Origin: Archaeoglobus sulfaticallidus PM70-1
GTDB taxonomy: Archaea; Halobacteriota; Archaeoglobi; Archaeoglobales; Archaeoglobaceae
Direction: 5' to 3'
Length of the DNA: 64,000 nt
Assembly: GCF_000385565.1 (NCBI RefSeq)
Contig: NC_021169.1
Span: 930,001 to 994,000 of the forward strand
Below the pieces are notes generated by a model. The model worked only from the letters and a program-made list of their open reading frames with translations, ran no database searches and had not been told where the DNA came from. The translations under genes and the position numbers were made by a program. Of the stretch, positions 24,488 through 33,296 are shown one piece after another. The stretch's first letter is position 1; the number at the start of each line of letters is the position of its first letter.

Positions 24488-25188
24488 ATTCCCCACTCCA
24501 TGACGAATTTCTTTTTCATTACCGGTATCTTTCTCGATGTGTATAGCTCCAGAGCCTTTTTCATTCCCTCCCTTAAAGGCTGATTTAAAAAGAAGGTTTC
24601 AGCAACCTTATGTGAGAGTATGTTCATTGAGGCTGATGAACAGACCATGGTGTCGTAGTAGATCTTCATTCCGAAGATATCGAAAACAGCATTGGTCACC
24701 TCTATCCATTCATCCGAGCTGTTTGTGATCCTCAACCGCATAACTCCTTCCCTAAAGCCATCCACATCTGGAACATCACTGTAAACGTCGCTCTCCCAGT
24801 ACCTGCAGATTATTCCCATTCTGGGGTTTCCATACAGCGTGTACTTGGGTTTTTGAAGACTGAAGATGTCTATAACATCAACCCTTTTCTTCGCAGCAAG
24901 AAAAACTCCGATTTCTACAGGGAAAGTTAAGTTTACTTCCATTGATGTTTTGGGTTCAATAAAAACCGGTTTCTTAAACCGGATCAGCAAAAAATTTGTT
25001 ATCTCCTTTGGCAGGTTCACGGGCTCAACAGGGTTGATTATGATTCTACCATCTTTGGTAAGGATGATTTTTTCTTTCTTTCCATCAGGGCTTTCCCGAA
25101 TGTATCTGTAAAAACCATCACTTTCGATTCTGATTCTGACACTATCAAACTCTGCTGAGAACTCGGAGAGATCGAAGTAACCGTACAC
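24484..25188 (-). CDS. DUF432 family protein
   Basis: A 234-residue soluble beta-rich protein. The stretch PVFIEPKTSMEVNLTFPVEI and the later PKYTLYGNPRMGIICRYWES are as in archaeal DUF432. Genes of this family are often paired with mscS, as here, so a role in osmotic response or channel control is a reasonable inference but unproven. It starts with GTG at 25188; no strong ribosome binding site is visible. Confidence 0.75.
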   Translation of the reverse strand: MYGYFDLSEFSAEFDSVRIRIESDGFYRYIRESPDGKKEKIILTKDGRIIINPVEPVNLPKEITNFLLIRFKKPVFIEPKTSMEVNLTFPVEIGVFLAAKKRVDVIDIFSLQKPKYTLYGNPRMGIICRYWESDVYSDVPDVDGFREGVMRLRITNSSDEWIEVTNAVFDIFGMKIYYDTMVCSSASMNILSHKVAETFFLNQPLREGMKKALELYTSRKIPVMKKKFVMEWGI

Positions 25189-25617
25189 AATTGGTTTTCT
25201 TTTTAAACTGATAAAAGCTTTTCGAGGCGGTGGTTTGTTGTGAGTTTGTTGTGGTTATGACTTAAGCTTTCGAGATCAGAATGCTATCTGTGTTTGAACG
25301 GTTAATGCAAATTTGTTCGGTAGTTTGATAGGGATTTGATTTCGATCTGGCATTTACAGAGTTTTTGTATATCTCTCTGTAATTTTGAAGTTTCATGGGG
25401 TGTATATAGGGTGCTGAGTAGTATTTCAGGAGTACAGAAAAGCGGAATAATATGGAGTTGTAAAGACATTCAGGCGTCCACATACTTCAGCAAAAAGTCA
25501 AAAAAGAGCTTGGGAGCGGACTTCATGTTCGGGATGGATAGTTATATGGGATACAATACCAAAATCCAAATTCAGCACAAAATTTTTATTAAACTTACCT
25601 TCAAGCATATCATTGAA
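25189..25617. other. Gene-free stretch with promoter repeats
   Basis: No convincing gene. GTTTGTTGTG is repeated directly at 25233 and 25244 (11 bp spacing), upstream of a TATA-like CTTTTATCA (about 25210 on the minus strand) for the DUF432-mscS unit. The region 25400-25560 has a weakly coding look but no supported start. It continues into the tRNA, so I do not call it. An AT-rich TTTTTATTAAACTTA near 25582-25596 is the likely tRNA promoter. Confidence 0.45.
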
Positions 25618-25691
25618 GCCGTCGTAGCTCAGCTGGCCAGAGCGGGTGACTCGTAATCACCAGGTCGCGGGTTCAAATCCCGCCGACGGCT
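25618..25691 (+). tRNA. tRNA-Thr (CGU anticodon)
   Basis: The acceptor GCCGTCG pairs with CGACGGC, discriminator T. The anticodon arm is GGTGA CTCGTAA TCACC with anticodon CGT, and the T arm is GCGGG TTCAAAT CCCGC. Seventy-four bases, no encoded CCA, no intron. Confidence 0.95.
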
Positions 25692-25896
25692 CTTTTATCT
25701 TCCAATTTTTATAGTGCTTGACATAAATAATCTGACTAACTTGCTTTCGAGATCATATTCGTTTCAGGGGACTCGTCTGTTGTGGGCATAGCCGTGCATA
25801 GACTACACATGGGGCCAAACAGATTGGTTAAAAATTTTTGGTTAAAATTAGCCAAAGGTTTCGTAAAAAGTGACGGGCATTAAACTAAAAATACAG

Positions 25897-25968
25897 TGCT
25901 CTGGCCGGGAGTTGAACCCGGGTCGGGGAGTCCGCAGCCCCCCAGGATATCCGCTACCCCACCAGAGC
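25897..25968 (-). tRNA. tRNA-Arg (GCG anticodon)
   Basis: On the minus strand the acceptor GCTCTGG pairs with CCAGAGC, discriminator A. The anticodon arm is GGGGG CTGCGGA CTCCC (one G-T pair) with anticodon GCG, and the T arm is CCGGG TTCAACT CCCGG. Seventy-two bases, no encoded CCA. Confidence 0.92.
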
Positions 25969-26124
25969 ATGTCCATCTCACTGAGGCCAATAAGCAATTA
26001 ACCTGTTCTCTATAAAATACTACTGAGGATTAAAAAAGAGTTCGGTGAAACTCTATTATTTGCTTAGCTGACAAAAAAGATCTGAGAAAGATTGCTATTG
26101 ATACAGCCATTTATAACCATCTAC

Positions 26125-26688
26125 TTAAAACAGATCCACTTTGTTTATATCCCTCCAAAACGGAACTAGTGTCAGAATGGTAATGGCAGATATGAACACA
26201 ACCTGTGTTGGTGCGCCCCCTCCGATACTGAGTAAATTTTTAAGAAAAATTAAGCCCACAACCAGAGCTAACACGCTAACAACAACAGAAATCGATTTTC
26301 TTGGATTTGTATCTGAAAAATTATAGAACAATGCTAAAATGCTTCCCAGCAAAAACATTTCTTTAAAAATCAACCCGGCCAGAGCTATACCAACAATAAC
26401 ATAATTCTTTTTTTCCCGGATTTCAGCCCTCAGATCGTTATCAAACCTCAAACCATAATCGAGAAACAGAATTGTAGATATTGCTACAGGTATAACGGTC
26501 ATATTTACTGAGTATGCATAGATGTTGCTTATTTCAAGCTCATAGCTCAGTGCTATGCAGTACACAAAAAACAGAAGAACAAATAGATCCTTTCTCACGA
26601 ATTTCGAGAGGTAAACTAACGGAGAGATCAGGGGCACCTTCAACCCATATATTACCCCAGTCAAAAATGCCAAAACCAGTGCGATCAT
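26125..26688 (-). CDS. Membrane protein of the MoxR-DUF58 operon
   Basis: A 187-residue protein with about six hydrophobic helices (MIALVLAFLTGVIYGL at the start, VVVSVLALVVGLIFL near the end) and no recognisable domain. Its start touches the stop of the DUF58 gene, so it is the last gene of the five-gene operon read from 31767. Poorly conserved membrane partners in this position are common in such operons. Function unknown. Confidence 0.7.
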   Translation of the reverse strand: MIALVLAFLTGVIYGLKVPLISPLVYLSKFVRKDLFVLLFFVYCIALSYELEISNIYAYSVNMTVIPVAISTILFLDYGLRFDNDLRAEIREKKNYVIVGIALAGLIFKEMFLLGSILALFYNFSDTNPRKSISVVVSVLALVVGLIFLKNLLSIGGGAPTQVVFISAITILTLVPFWRDINKVDLF

Positions 26689-27986
26689 TACAGAGCACCC
26701 CGTATAACCTCTATAAGATCTGAAGGCCCCAGATCCAGTGTTGGAACTATCCGGCTAAATCTCTTCACGATTTCATCCCTCTCTACATACCTTCTGTAAA
26801 GCCATAAAATTTTCTCTTTATCGAGTTTAGATTCATCGTAAAACAAAATCGGATTCGGTGTTATGAGCAGTATCTTATGTTTATCTCTCAATGCAACCAG
26901 AACCTTGGCAAGCTCCACTGTATGGGCTGTTATGTCTGAGATGAAAATAAGAAAACCTGTTGAGGTTATCGACCCAACAGCTTCAAACAATCCTGTTGAT
27001 ATGCTCTTTCTTCTCTTTATCACAGGAAGAACTTTCCTCAAAAACCTGCTACTTTCTTCTTTCAACCTAAAACTTATTTCAGGAACCTTTACCCCAATAA
27101 TGTTGGAGTATACGGGAGTCAGGTTCAGGGACCTGATAGCCTTCTTTATTCGATCTGGAGATTTTGATGGCTCTATCTTGTGCTTCACCCCAAAATCATC
27201 ATACACTATTAGACCAACCCTGTACCTCTTCAGCGCGCTTATAAGCTGGAGCGTCAGTGTTGTGGCGTAATCTATCTTCGCATTTCTCACACCCTTCCGC
27301 ATCTCAAAACCGGCATCCAGTATGATGTAAATGTCTCCCTCAACCTCTTTAAGAAACTCCCTCACTATCAGTTCACCAAGCCTTGCTGTGGCTTTCCAGT
27401 CTATGTATTTCACATAATCTCCCGGCTGGTACTCCCTCAAAGAATCTATCTCCACGCTTTGCAGACCGATCAGAATACTTTTAAGAGATAATATCCCAGT
27501 ATCAATTTCGACTTCTTCTTTTATTCTATCCAGAGATGGATAAACTTCCACCTCAAACTCTGATTCAGCAAAAAATTCCTGATAGTATAGCTCTCTAACA
27601 TCTGATGCTATGATCTTTGGGCCTTTGATCGTATATGCTCCTTTCGCAGGTATGATCGAATATTCAACCTCTTTCTCCTCATTTTCTTTCAAGATGAGTG
27701 GAGATGGTAATTCAGCCTTGAATCCGAAAGGAAGTTCCTCGGAGATATGAACCTTTACCTTACCATCATGGTTCTTCAGCTTCAATCTTACCTTTACCCT
27801 GTGACCTTCCTGCAACCATTTTTTCATATCTCGCCATGCAACAACCTTTGGCGTGAACTGAGAGCGAATGTGCGAAAGATAGACCGCAATGGAGAAGGCA
27901 AGTATGGCAGAAAAAACATTTCTGAACAGGTATCCGTGGACGAACAGCAAGAAGATCAGTGTTATCAGAACATCCTCTCTTTTCAT
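26688..27986 (-). CDS. DUF58 domain protein
   Basis: A 432-residue protein. One or two helices anchor the N-terminus (VLITLIFLLFVHGYL). A beta-rich central part follows, then the DUF58 core with SLREYQPGDYVKYIDWKATA (about 182-201), a conserved motif of this family. The C-terminal half resembles a von Willebrand A fold: DIYIILDAGFEM in place of the usual DxSxS, and FLIFISDITAH. It normally works with a MoxR ATPase; the MoxR gene overlaps its start by four bases. Proposed roles include assembly or maturation of secreted or membrane complexes. Confidence 0.87.
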   Translation of the reverse strand: MKREDVLITLIFLLFVHGYLFRNVFSAILAFSIAVYLSHIRSQFTPKVVAWRDMKKWLQEGHRVKVRLKLKNHDGKVKVHISEELPFGFKAELPSPLILKENEEKEVEYSIIPAKGAYTIKGPKIIASDVRELYYQEFFAESEFEVEVYPSLDRIKEEVEIDTGILSLKSILIGLQSVEIDSLREYQPGDYVKYIDWKATARLGELIVREFLKEVEGDIYIILDAGFEMRKGVRNAKIDYATTLTLQLISALKRYRVGLIVYDDFGVKHKIEPSKSPDRIKKAIRSLNLTPVYSNIIGVKVPEISFRLKEESSRFLRKVLPVIKRRKSISTGLFEAVGSITSTGFLIFISDITAHTVELAKVLVALRDKHKILLITPNPILFYDESKLDKEKILWLYRRYVERDEIVKRFSRIVPTLDLGPSDLIEVIRGAL

Positions 27987-28918
27987 TTTGAGACCTCTAC
28001 TTCCTCAAGGATCTCCTTAATCAGATCCTCAGCCTTTAATCCATCTATCTCGTATTCTGCCTTAATTAAGATTCGATGAGCCAGTATAGAGGTGGCCAAT
28101 TCCTTAACATCATCTGGAACTACATAGTCTCTTCCTCGCAGGAAAGCGAGAGATTTCGAGGCAAAGAGCAGATGCTCGAGGGCTCTTGGACTCGCACCCA
28201 GCAAAACTCTGTCATCGGTTCTGGTTCTGAAAGAGATTTCATAGATGTAGCTTATCACTTCATCGCTAACTTTAATCCTGCCAGCTTCATCTATGAGCTT
28301 GAGAACGTCTTCCCTATCCACGATTCTTTGAATCTCACCAAAATCTCCAGATTCTTTCCTTTTTAGCAGAAGTATCTCCTCATCTTTATATGGATAACCC
28401 ATCTGGATTTTCATCATGAACCTGTCAAGCTGAGCTTCTGGCAGCTTGTAAACACCTTCAGCCTCGATTGGGTTCATCGTTGCTATCAGCAAAAAGGGAT
28501 CTGGCAGTTCGAAGGTTGTACCCTCTATTGTTACCTGTCTTTCTTGCATGGCCTCCAGCAAAGCAGACTGAGTTTTAGGTGTTGCACGGTTTATTTCATC
28601 TGCAAGAACAACATTGGCAAAGATCGGGCCCTTCTTGATTTTGAATTCAGAGGTTCTCTGATCGTAGTAAGCTCCTCCTACTATATCTGCGGGCATTAAA
28701 TCGAGAGTTATCTGAACTCTCGAAAATTTTAGCCCAATGGCTTTCGCAAACGCTTTGGCAATTGTTGTTTTTGCCACACCAGGTATGCCTTCAAGCAGAA
28801 CATGACCTCTGGATAAAAGGGCTACTGCTAAAAGCTCCAGCACATCTTCTTTACCAACGACAGCCTTTGTTATTTCATCCTTCAACTTTTTCATGAACTC
28901 TATACCTTTCATTTGCAT
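27983..28918 (-). CDS. MoxR-family AAA+ ATPase
   Basis: A 311-residue AAA+ chaperone-like ATPase. Walker A is EGIPGVAKTTIAKAFAKAIG (about 41-60) and Walker B VVLADEINRATPK. The sensor 1 region is IATMNPIE, and arginine finger and lid motifs lie near GASPRALEHLL. MoxR ATPases act with DUF58/VWA proteins to mature or insert partner proteins. The ATG at 28918 is chosen; it overlaps the end of the DUF4350 gene by 44 bases, so translation is coupled. A TTG and a GTG just upstream are alternatives. Confidence 0.92.
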   Translation of the reverse strand: MQMKGIEFMKKLKDEITKAVVGKEDVLELLAVALLSRGHVLLEGIPGVAKTTIAKAFAKAIGLKFSRVQITLDLMPADIVGGAYYDQRTSEFKIKKGPIFANVVLADEINRATPKTQSALLEAMQERQVTIEGTTFELPDPFLLIATMNPIEAEGVYKLPEAQLDRFMMKIQMGYPYKDEEILLLKRKESGDFGEIQRIVDREDVLKLIDEAGRIKVSDEVISYIYEISFRTRTDDRVLLGASPRALEHLLFASKSLAFLRGRDYVVPDDVKELATSILAHRILIKAEYEIDGLKAEDLIKEILEEVEVSK

Positions 28919-29897
28919 CACCAAACCTTGAACCAGTTTTTATTTCATTCAGCATTTTTTCGAGAACCTTTCTATCAACCCAGTCAGGCAGGTCTTCAAA
29001 TATGTTTTCTTCCATTTTCAGAATTCTGCTCAACAATCTGTTCAAAATTCCAACAACAGAGTTCAAAATTTTGCCAGCAATTCCACTCTCTATAAGTACT
29101 GCCAAAGCAAAAACTAAAAGAAATACATTAAAGGCTTTTCCTCTGTCGAGTTCCTTTTGCACATAAACAGTAGTGATTGAATATGGATTGAAGTCTGAAT
29201 GATGTGCCTCATCAAAGTAAAACCTCTTCACACCAAGATAATCCACCAAGTTCTCTATGAACTTCCTGTTTTCATCAAACATATCGTTCATCAACACGCT
29301 CGGATCAGAGAGCAGGATTATTTTTCCGTTACCACGTTTAACTTCCGCCAAAATCGTATGGCTCTTACCCACAGAAACTTTGCTTGAGAAGGCTTTACCT
29401 TCTCCCCCAGTAACAGATGCCGGAATGTTGAGCACAACTCTATCTACACCAACAGCCAGTTCCCTATCGATTCTGATTATAACTGGAAACTCCGATCTTT
29501 TGCTGTAGAATATGTCCTCTAATGGCTGTGAAGAGAATCTGGCTTTAACGGCAAGTTTCTCAAGCAGACTGTTTGCCGTTCCAAAATCATCCGCAAGCAG
29601 TAGGACTCCACCATTTTCAAGGAACTTATCTATCTCCTCAGCTTCAAGCTGTGAAAAACCAACATCAGGTCCCACAATTATCAGGGCACCATCTGATTTG
29701 AGGTCTATCGTGTTGTATGAATACATGACCGGGATTACTTCACCTTTAGTCATGAGAAACCTGGCAAATTCCGAGCAACCATTCCATTTGGTATTGAACA
29801 AGCTGAATTCGGATGATGTTTTTATTACAGGGATGGCTGTTGGAAGAATGAGCAGAAGAATTCCCGCGAAAATTAGAAAAGCATAGATTACCCTCAT
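28875..29897 (-). CDS. DUF4350 domain membrane protein
   Basis: A 340-residue protein with an N-terminal helix (FLIFAGILLLILPTAIPVI), an extracytoplasmic domain of the DUF4350 type (ALIIVGPDVGF, FLENGGVLLLADDFG, IILLSDPSVLMND, FDEAHHSDF), and a C-terminal helix (FNVFLLVFALAVLIESGIAG) followed by a cytoplasmic tail. DUF4350 proteins regularly accompany MoxR and DUF58. The domain resembles a glutamine-amidotransferase-like fold without a clear catalytic cysteine. Second gene of the operon. Confidence 0.8.
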   Translation of the reverse strand: MRVIYAFLIFAGILLLILPTAIPVIKTSSEFSLFNTKWNGCSEFARFLMTKGEVIPVMYSYNTIDLKSDGALIIVGPDVGFSQLEAEEIDKFLENGGVLLLADDFGTANSLLEKLAVKARFSSQPLEDIFYSKRSEFPVIIRIDRELAVGVDRVVLNIPASVTGGEGKAFSSKVSVGKSHTILAEVKRGNGKIILLSDPSVLMNDMFDENRKFIENLVDYLGVKRFYFDEAHHSDFNPYSITTVYVQKELDRGKAFNVFLLVFALAVLIESGIAGKILNSVVGILNRLLSRILKMEENIFEDLPDWVDRKVLEKMLNEIKTGSRFGDANERYRVHEKVEG

Positions 29898-29898
29898 C

Positions 29899-31767
29899 CT
29901 ATCCCCTTATATCCTTCATCAATTCCTCTATATAGACAAAGTATTTCTCTCTTTCTTTTTCATCTGCACTCATCTTTCCGTAAATAACCTTCTCGTGGAT
30001 ACTGGTAACGAACCTCAGTTTGTCTATGAAGCTCTCGTTTCTAAGCTCTCTAACAACTTCTCTTGGAGTCAAGCTTTTTTTAAGCTTATATCTGTCGATT
30101 ATGGTCTGAAAGAGCAGGTTGTATGCTTTGGCAATATCCTTCGGTATGACGATCTCAGTTTTCTCTTCATGTTTGATCTCGGCTGGCTCTGATTTACTCG
30201 TTTTAACAGTTTCAGTTTCTTGTTTATACTGTATTCTAAATATTTTACGGGCAATAATGCCAAAAATAACGAAAGCAACAACAATTAAAATTACTATCCC
30301 CATGCTTCCTATAAAATCTGCTTTAATAAAACTCGTTCGCTTTATTCCTGTTTTCTCCCAAACGAAATTGGCTAAGCCTGTCTCCTCTTTAACCAGTATC
30401 TCCGCAGAGTTAGACCATTCCTCCCTGTACATCGAGTCTCCCGGGAAATATACCGCAACTCTGTATTTTCCAGATTTCGGGAATCTGAGGGTGAAGTTGA
30501 AATCCTTAACTGCATTCAACGCTCCAGCTTCTGTAGAATTGACAAAGATCTGTAGCTGGATAGTCTCGTTAGCAGACACTTTCCCATAAAACAGCACACT
30601 CTCATTAACGCTGACCTCAGTCCTGTTTGCCTGAAGGGTTATTGAGACAGGAAATCTGGAGAAAAAGATGGATGTTCTAACCATGGTGCTCTGGTAAGTT
30701 TCATTTCCTGGATAAATTGCTGTAATGTCTACAAGTCCCTCTGAACTCCTTGTTACATTGAGACTGAATGCCTGAGTAAAGTTCAGAATCCTGCCATCGA
30801 CATTTACAGTAATGTTATCAAAAACTGGCCTGTTGTAGTAATCTAACAGGTATCCATTAACAGCAACATTTTCCATCAAAAAGGCTGAAGTTCTGGATTG
30901 CAGAATTATGTATGTCGGTATTTTAGTTACATTAACTGCAACGATGTTCGATTTCACTATTTCTCCATTTTTAATCCCTTCAGCATAGATTATGTGCTTT
31001 CCGGTTTTATTGAATTCATAGACCATCTCAACATTACCACTTATCGAATAACGCTCATCACCAATATTCAAAAACAGGGGGGTTACATTTACAGCATACA
31101 CATGTATTATTATGTTCTGGTAAATGAATGGATTCACATCAGATACTGATACAAATATTCCTTCTAACCCATGCTTAGATATTTCCTCCAATTCATACTT
31201 AGCGAGCAGGCTTTCATAGAACAGGATTAGATCATAAACATCAGCAAGAGTTGATTTTATCTCTGAGACATCGAATTTTAGCAAGCTTGAGCCATTATAC
31301 AGCTCTATCTTCTCAATATCTCTCACTGAGCTGTTTATTTCACCAAAAGCAATTTTCATTCTCAGCAGAGAATCCCTGCATTTGAGATATGATGAATAGT
31401 TTCCCACCAACTCGATGTTATCCAAAAAAATTCTCTGGTTTTCTACAAGGGATTCTGTACCCTCAGATAACCTTACAAATGGCTTCAAAACGACAGAAAC
31501 ATTACTTCTTACACCCTTTGCCAGATATAGCCTGTTTTCTTCAACTATTAGATTGATTTTATCTGCAAGAGATTTTGACTCGTTGAGAGCCTTACGGTTC
31601 TCATCTAAAAACATGTTCAAACAGGAATTATAATCTTTGAGAATTTTCGTGAAGTAATTGTATATTCCTTCATCGCTATATTTTGACTCAGAATATATTT
31701 CATGCCTGATACCGTTTGCGGGGAATATTATAAATGTAATGAGTATTATTATCAAAATTTTCCGCAT
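29899..31767 (-). CDS. Secreted Ig-like protein with DUF4129 tail
   Basis: A 622-residue protein with a signal peptide (KILIIILITFIIFPANG). A helical N-terminal region (about 30-200) precedes three or more beta-sandwich repeats (about 210-470) with many Asn-X-Ser/Thr sequons, such as NVTKIPTYI and NETYQST. A membrane helix (MGIVILIVVAFVIFGIIA, about 485-502) comes before a cytoplasmic DUF4129-like domain: SLTPREVVRELRN and HEKVIYGKMSADEKEREKYF. DUF4129 is usually joined to transglutaminase-like proteins; no transglutaminase domain is seen here. First gene of the operon; its promoter lies in the short divergent region before 31821. Confidence 0.78.
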   Translation of the reverse strand: MRKILIIILITFIIFPANGIRHEIYSESKYSDEGIYNYFTKILKDYNSCLNMFLDENRKALNESKSLADKINLIVEENRLYLAKGVRSNVSVVLKPFVRLSEGTESLVENQRIFLDNIELVGNYSSYLKCRDSLLRMKIAFGEINSSVRDIEKIELYNGSSLLKFDVSEIKSTLADVYDLILFYESLLAKYELEEISKHGLEGIFVSVSDVNPFIYQNIIIHVYAVNVTPLFLNIGDERYSISGNVEMVYEFNKTGKHIIYAEGIKNGEIVKSNIVAVNVTKIPTYIILQSRTSAFLMENVAVNGYLLDYYNRPVFDNITVNVDGRILNFTQAFSLNVTRSSEGLVDITAIYPGNETYQSTMVRTSIFFSRFPVSITLQANRTEVSVNESVLFYGKVSANETIQLQIFVNSTEAGALNAVKDFNFTLRFPKSGKYRVAVYFPGDSMYREEWSNSAEILVKEETGLANFVWEKTGIKRTSFIKADFIGSMGIVILIVVAFVIFGIIARKIFRIQYKQETETVKTSKSEPAEIKHEEKTEIVIPKDIAKAYNLLFQTIIDRYKLKKSLTPREVVRELRNESFIDKLRFVTSIHEKVIYGKMSADEKEREKYFVYIEELMKDIRG

Positions 31768-31820
31768 TGATTAACCTAAAGCAAATAGTATTTAAAGTTT
31801 TAACATTTTTATTAAATTCG

Positions 31821-32564
31821 ATGAGGATCAAGTACATCGCAAGCATAGCTCTGATCGCACTTGGTTCAATTCTTGCACTGAAAGGTGCGATAGATGGTGA
31901 CCAGAGTCTGATCAACGCGGGAATTGGTGGGATTTTTCTTGGCATAGTTGTGCTATCCTTCGCAACCTCAGAATACATAAAGTATGATGCCCTCGAAGCA
32001 GTTCTCACTCCTTACACTGAGCTTTGCAAAAAGCTCTTAAAAACCCTTGATTTAAAAAATAAAGCCGTGTACATTCCCCCTTATGATAATATGCCTGATG
32101 GGGGAGTTTTCATCCCGTTGCACGAGGATTTCGATATCGATCTGGCTAAGCTCGACGAGAATGTGATGTTCCTGACAGATGTTGGCAGAGAGAAAGAGAT
32201 GGGCTTGCTGATTACTCCTCTTGGAAAAGAGCTGATGAAGATGTATGAGAGCTATTCTGAAATGGACTTCTCCGGAGCTGGAGTTGGTGTAGTTGAGGGT
32301 GCTCCAGTTCTGAAAGCGTTGGGCCTAGCCAGATCTATCACCATCGAGGAAGACAATGAGCGAATAAAGGTTTATTTGGAGGGGGTTGTTCTGGATACCT
32401 GCTCTAAAGACTGCGAGCAGATTGCCTGCCCTATATGCAGTTCGATTTTACTTGCTATTGCGAAGAGCCTGCAAGAACTCATTCAGGTTGAAAAGCTGGA
32501 AGTTAAGGAGAGATACATAGAGATATCAGCCAGAAAGATTGGAGGTATAGACAGATGGATGTAG
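31821..32564 (+). CDS. Archaeal membrane protein, possible DUF7982-like
   Basis: A 247-residue protein with two N-terminal helices (YIASIALIALGSILALKG and GGIFLGIVVLSFATSEYI) and a soluble domain of about 180 residues: AVYIPPYDNMPDGGVFIPLH and LITPLGKELMKMYE. A cysteine-rich stretch CSKDCEQIACPIC (about 202-214) could bind metal. Related proteins occur in many archaea; the family function is unknown. The ATG at 31821 lies about 27 bases after TATTTAAA with no Shine-Dalgarno, so it is likely leaderless. The next gene overlaps it by ten bases. Confidence 0.68.
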   Translation: MRIKYIASIALIALGSILALKGAIDGDQSLINAGIGGIFLGIVVLSFATSEYIKYDALEAVLTPYTELCKKLLKTLDLKNKAVYIPPYDNMPDGGVFIPLHEDFDIDLAKLDENVMFLTDVGREKEMGLLITPLGKELMKMYESYSEMDFSGAGVGVVEGAPVLKALGLARSITIEEDNERIKVYLEGVVLDTCSKDCEQIACPICSSILLAIAKSLQELIQVEKLEVKERYIEISARKIGGIDRWM

Positions 32565-32794
32565 ACGACATCATAACTCTATTCCTTGCGATATGGGTGG
32601 TTATCCTTATTCTTGCAGTCAAAACAGTAGATGTTTTTATTACATTGCTTTTAATCGGGCTGCTTGTGGTTGCGGAAGTTGGTGGTAGCTTCATAAAGCC
32701 CGAGACCAAGGAGATGCTAAAGCCCTCGATATACTTCCTGCTTTTCCTCTTTATGATAATTGTTGCGAAAAAAGTGATTGAGGTTTTGAGTTGA
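32555..32794 (+). CDS. Small two-helix membrane protein
   Basis: A 79-residue protein. Hydrophobic stretches at about 5-40 and 57-75 (IITLFLAIWVVILILAVK, SIYFLLFLFMIIVAKKV) flank a short loop with a FIKPETKEMLKP turn. It overlaps the preceding gene by ten bases and is clearly co-translated with it; the pair probably works together in the membrane. No family recognised. Confidence 0.65.
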   Translation: MDVDDIITLFLAIWVVILILAVKTVDVFITLLLIGLLVVAEVGGSFIKPETKEMLKPSIYFLLFLFMIIVAKKVIEVLS

Positions 32795-32881
32795 CCAGTT
32801 CGAGATTAAGGCTATATCTGGCTTTTATTTCCACACATTTGACTCATTAACAGATAGCCTTATCGGGCAATAGCTTGCTGA

Positions 32882-33283
32882 TCAAAGGTATTTCCGTATC
32901 TCCTCTTCAACCTTCTTTAAATTGTCAATATTATCAAAATATATCTTTTTCAGACTCATCGACGATGGATTTATCAGCTTCAGTTTTATCACGAGGTTCT
33001 TCGAGTCCACATCGATGTCCTCAATATCTGTCAGCTTAGTTCGCTTTGTTGCCGAGTATATCGTTTGATCCTCGATGTAGTAATACCTCGGCTTTCTGAG
33101 CATCAGTATGGCAAAGAAAGCAACAGCCATTGTGAATGTTATTGAGGAAAACATCAGCCTTGAGAAGTCGTTCTGGAACCTTACAAAAGATAGCAGATTC
33201 CCGGCTATCAGCAGCACAACACAGACAGATAGCCAGAACCTCTTCATTTGAGGGTTTTTGAAAGGCTGATATGTCCATATCAT
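32882..33283 (-). CDS. PH-like domain membrane protein
   Basis: A 133-residue protein with two hydrophobic helices (FWLSVCVVLLIAGNLLSFV and MFSSITFTMAVAFFAILML), then a short beta domain: PRYYYIEDQTIYSATKRTKL and DIEDIDVDSKNLVIKL. This resembles the bacterial/archaeal PH-like membrane family. It ends with a charged helix. It follows the SahH gene on the same strand after 13 bases, but any shared role is unclear. Confidence 0.6.
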   Translation of the reverse strand: MIWTYQPFKNPQMKRFWLSVCVVLLIAGNLLSFVRFQNDFSRLMFSSITFTMAVAFFAILMLRKPRYYYIEDQTIYSATKRTKLTDIEDIDVDSKNLVIKLKLINPSSMSLKKIYFDNIDNLKKVEEEIRKYL

Positions 33284-33296
33284 CGTCTCACCATGC

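Noticed and set aside
25336-25656. A 106-codon plus-strand frame
   Set aside because: It runs into the tRNA-Thr gene, has no ribosome binding site and no family resemblance.
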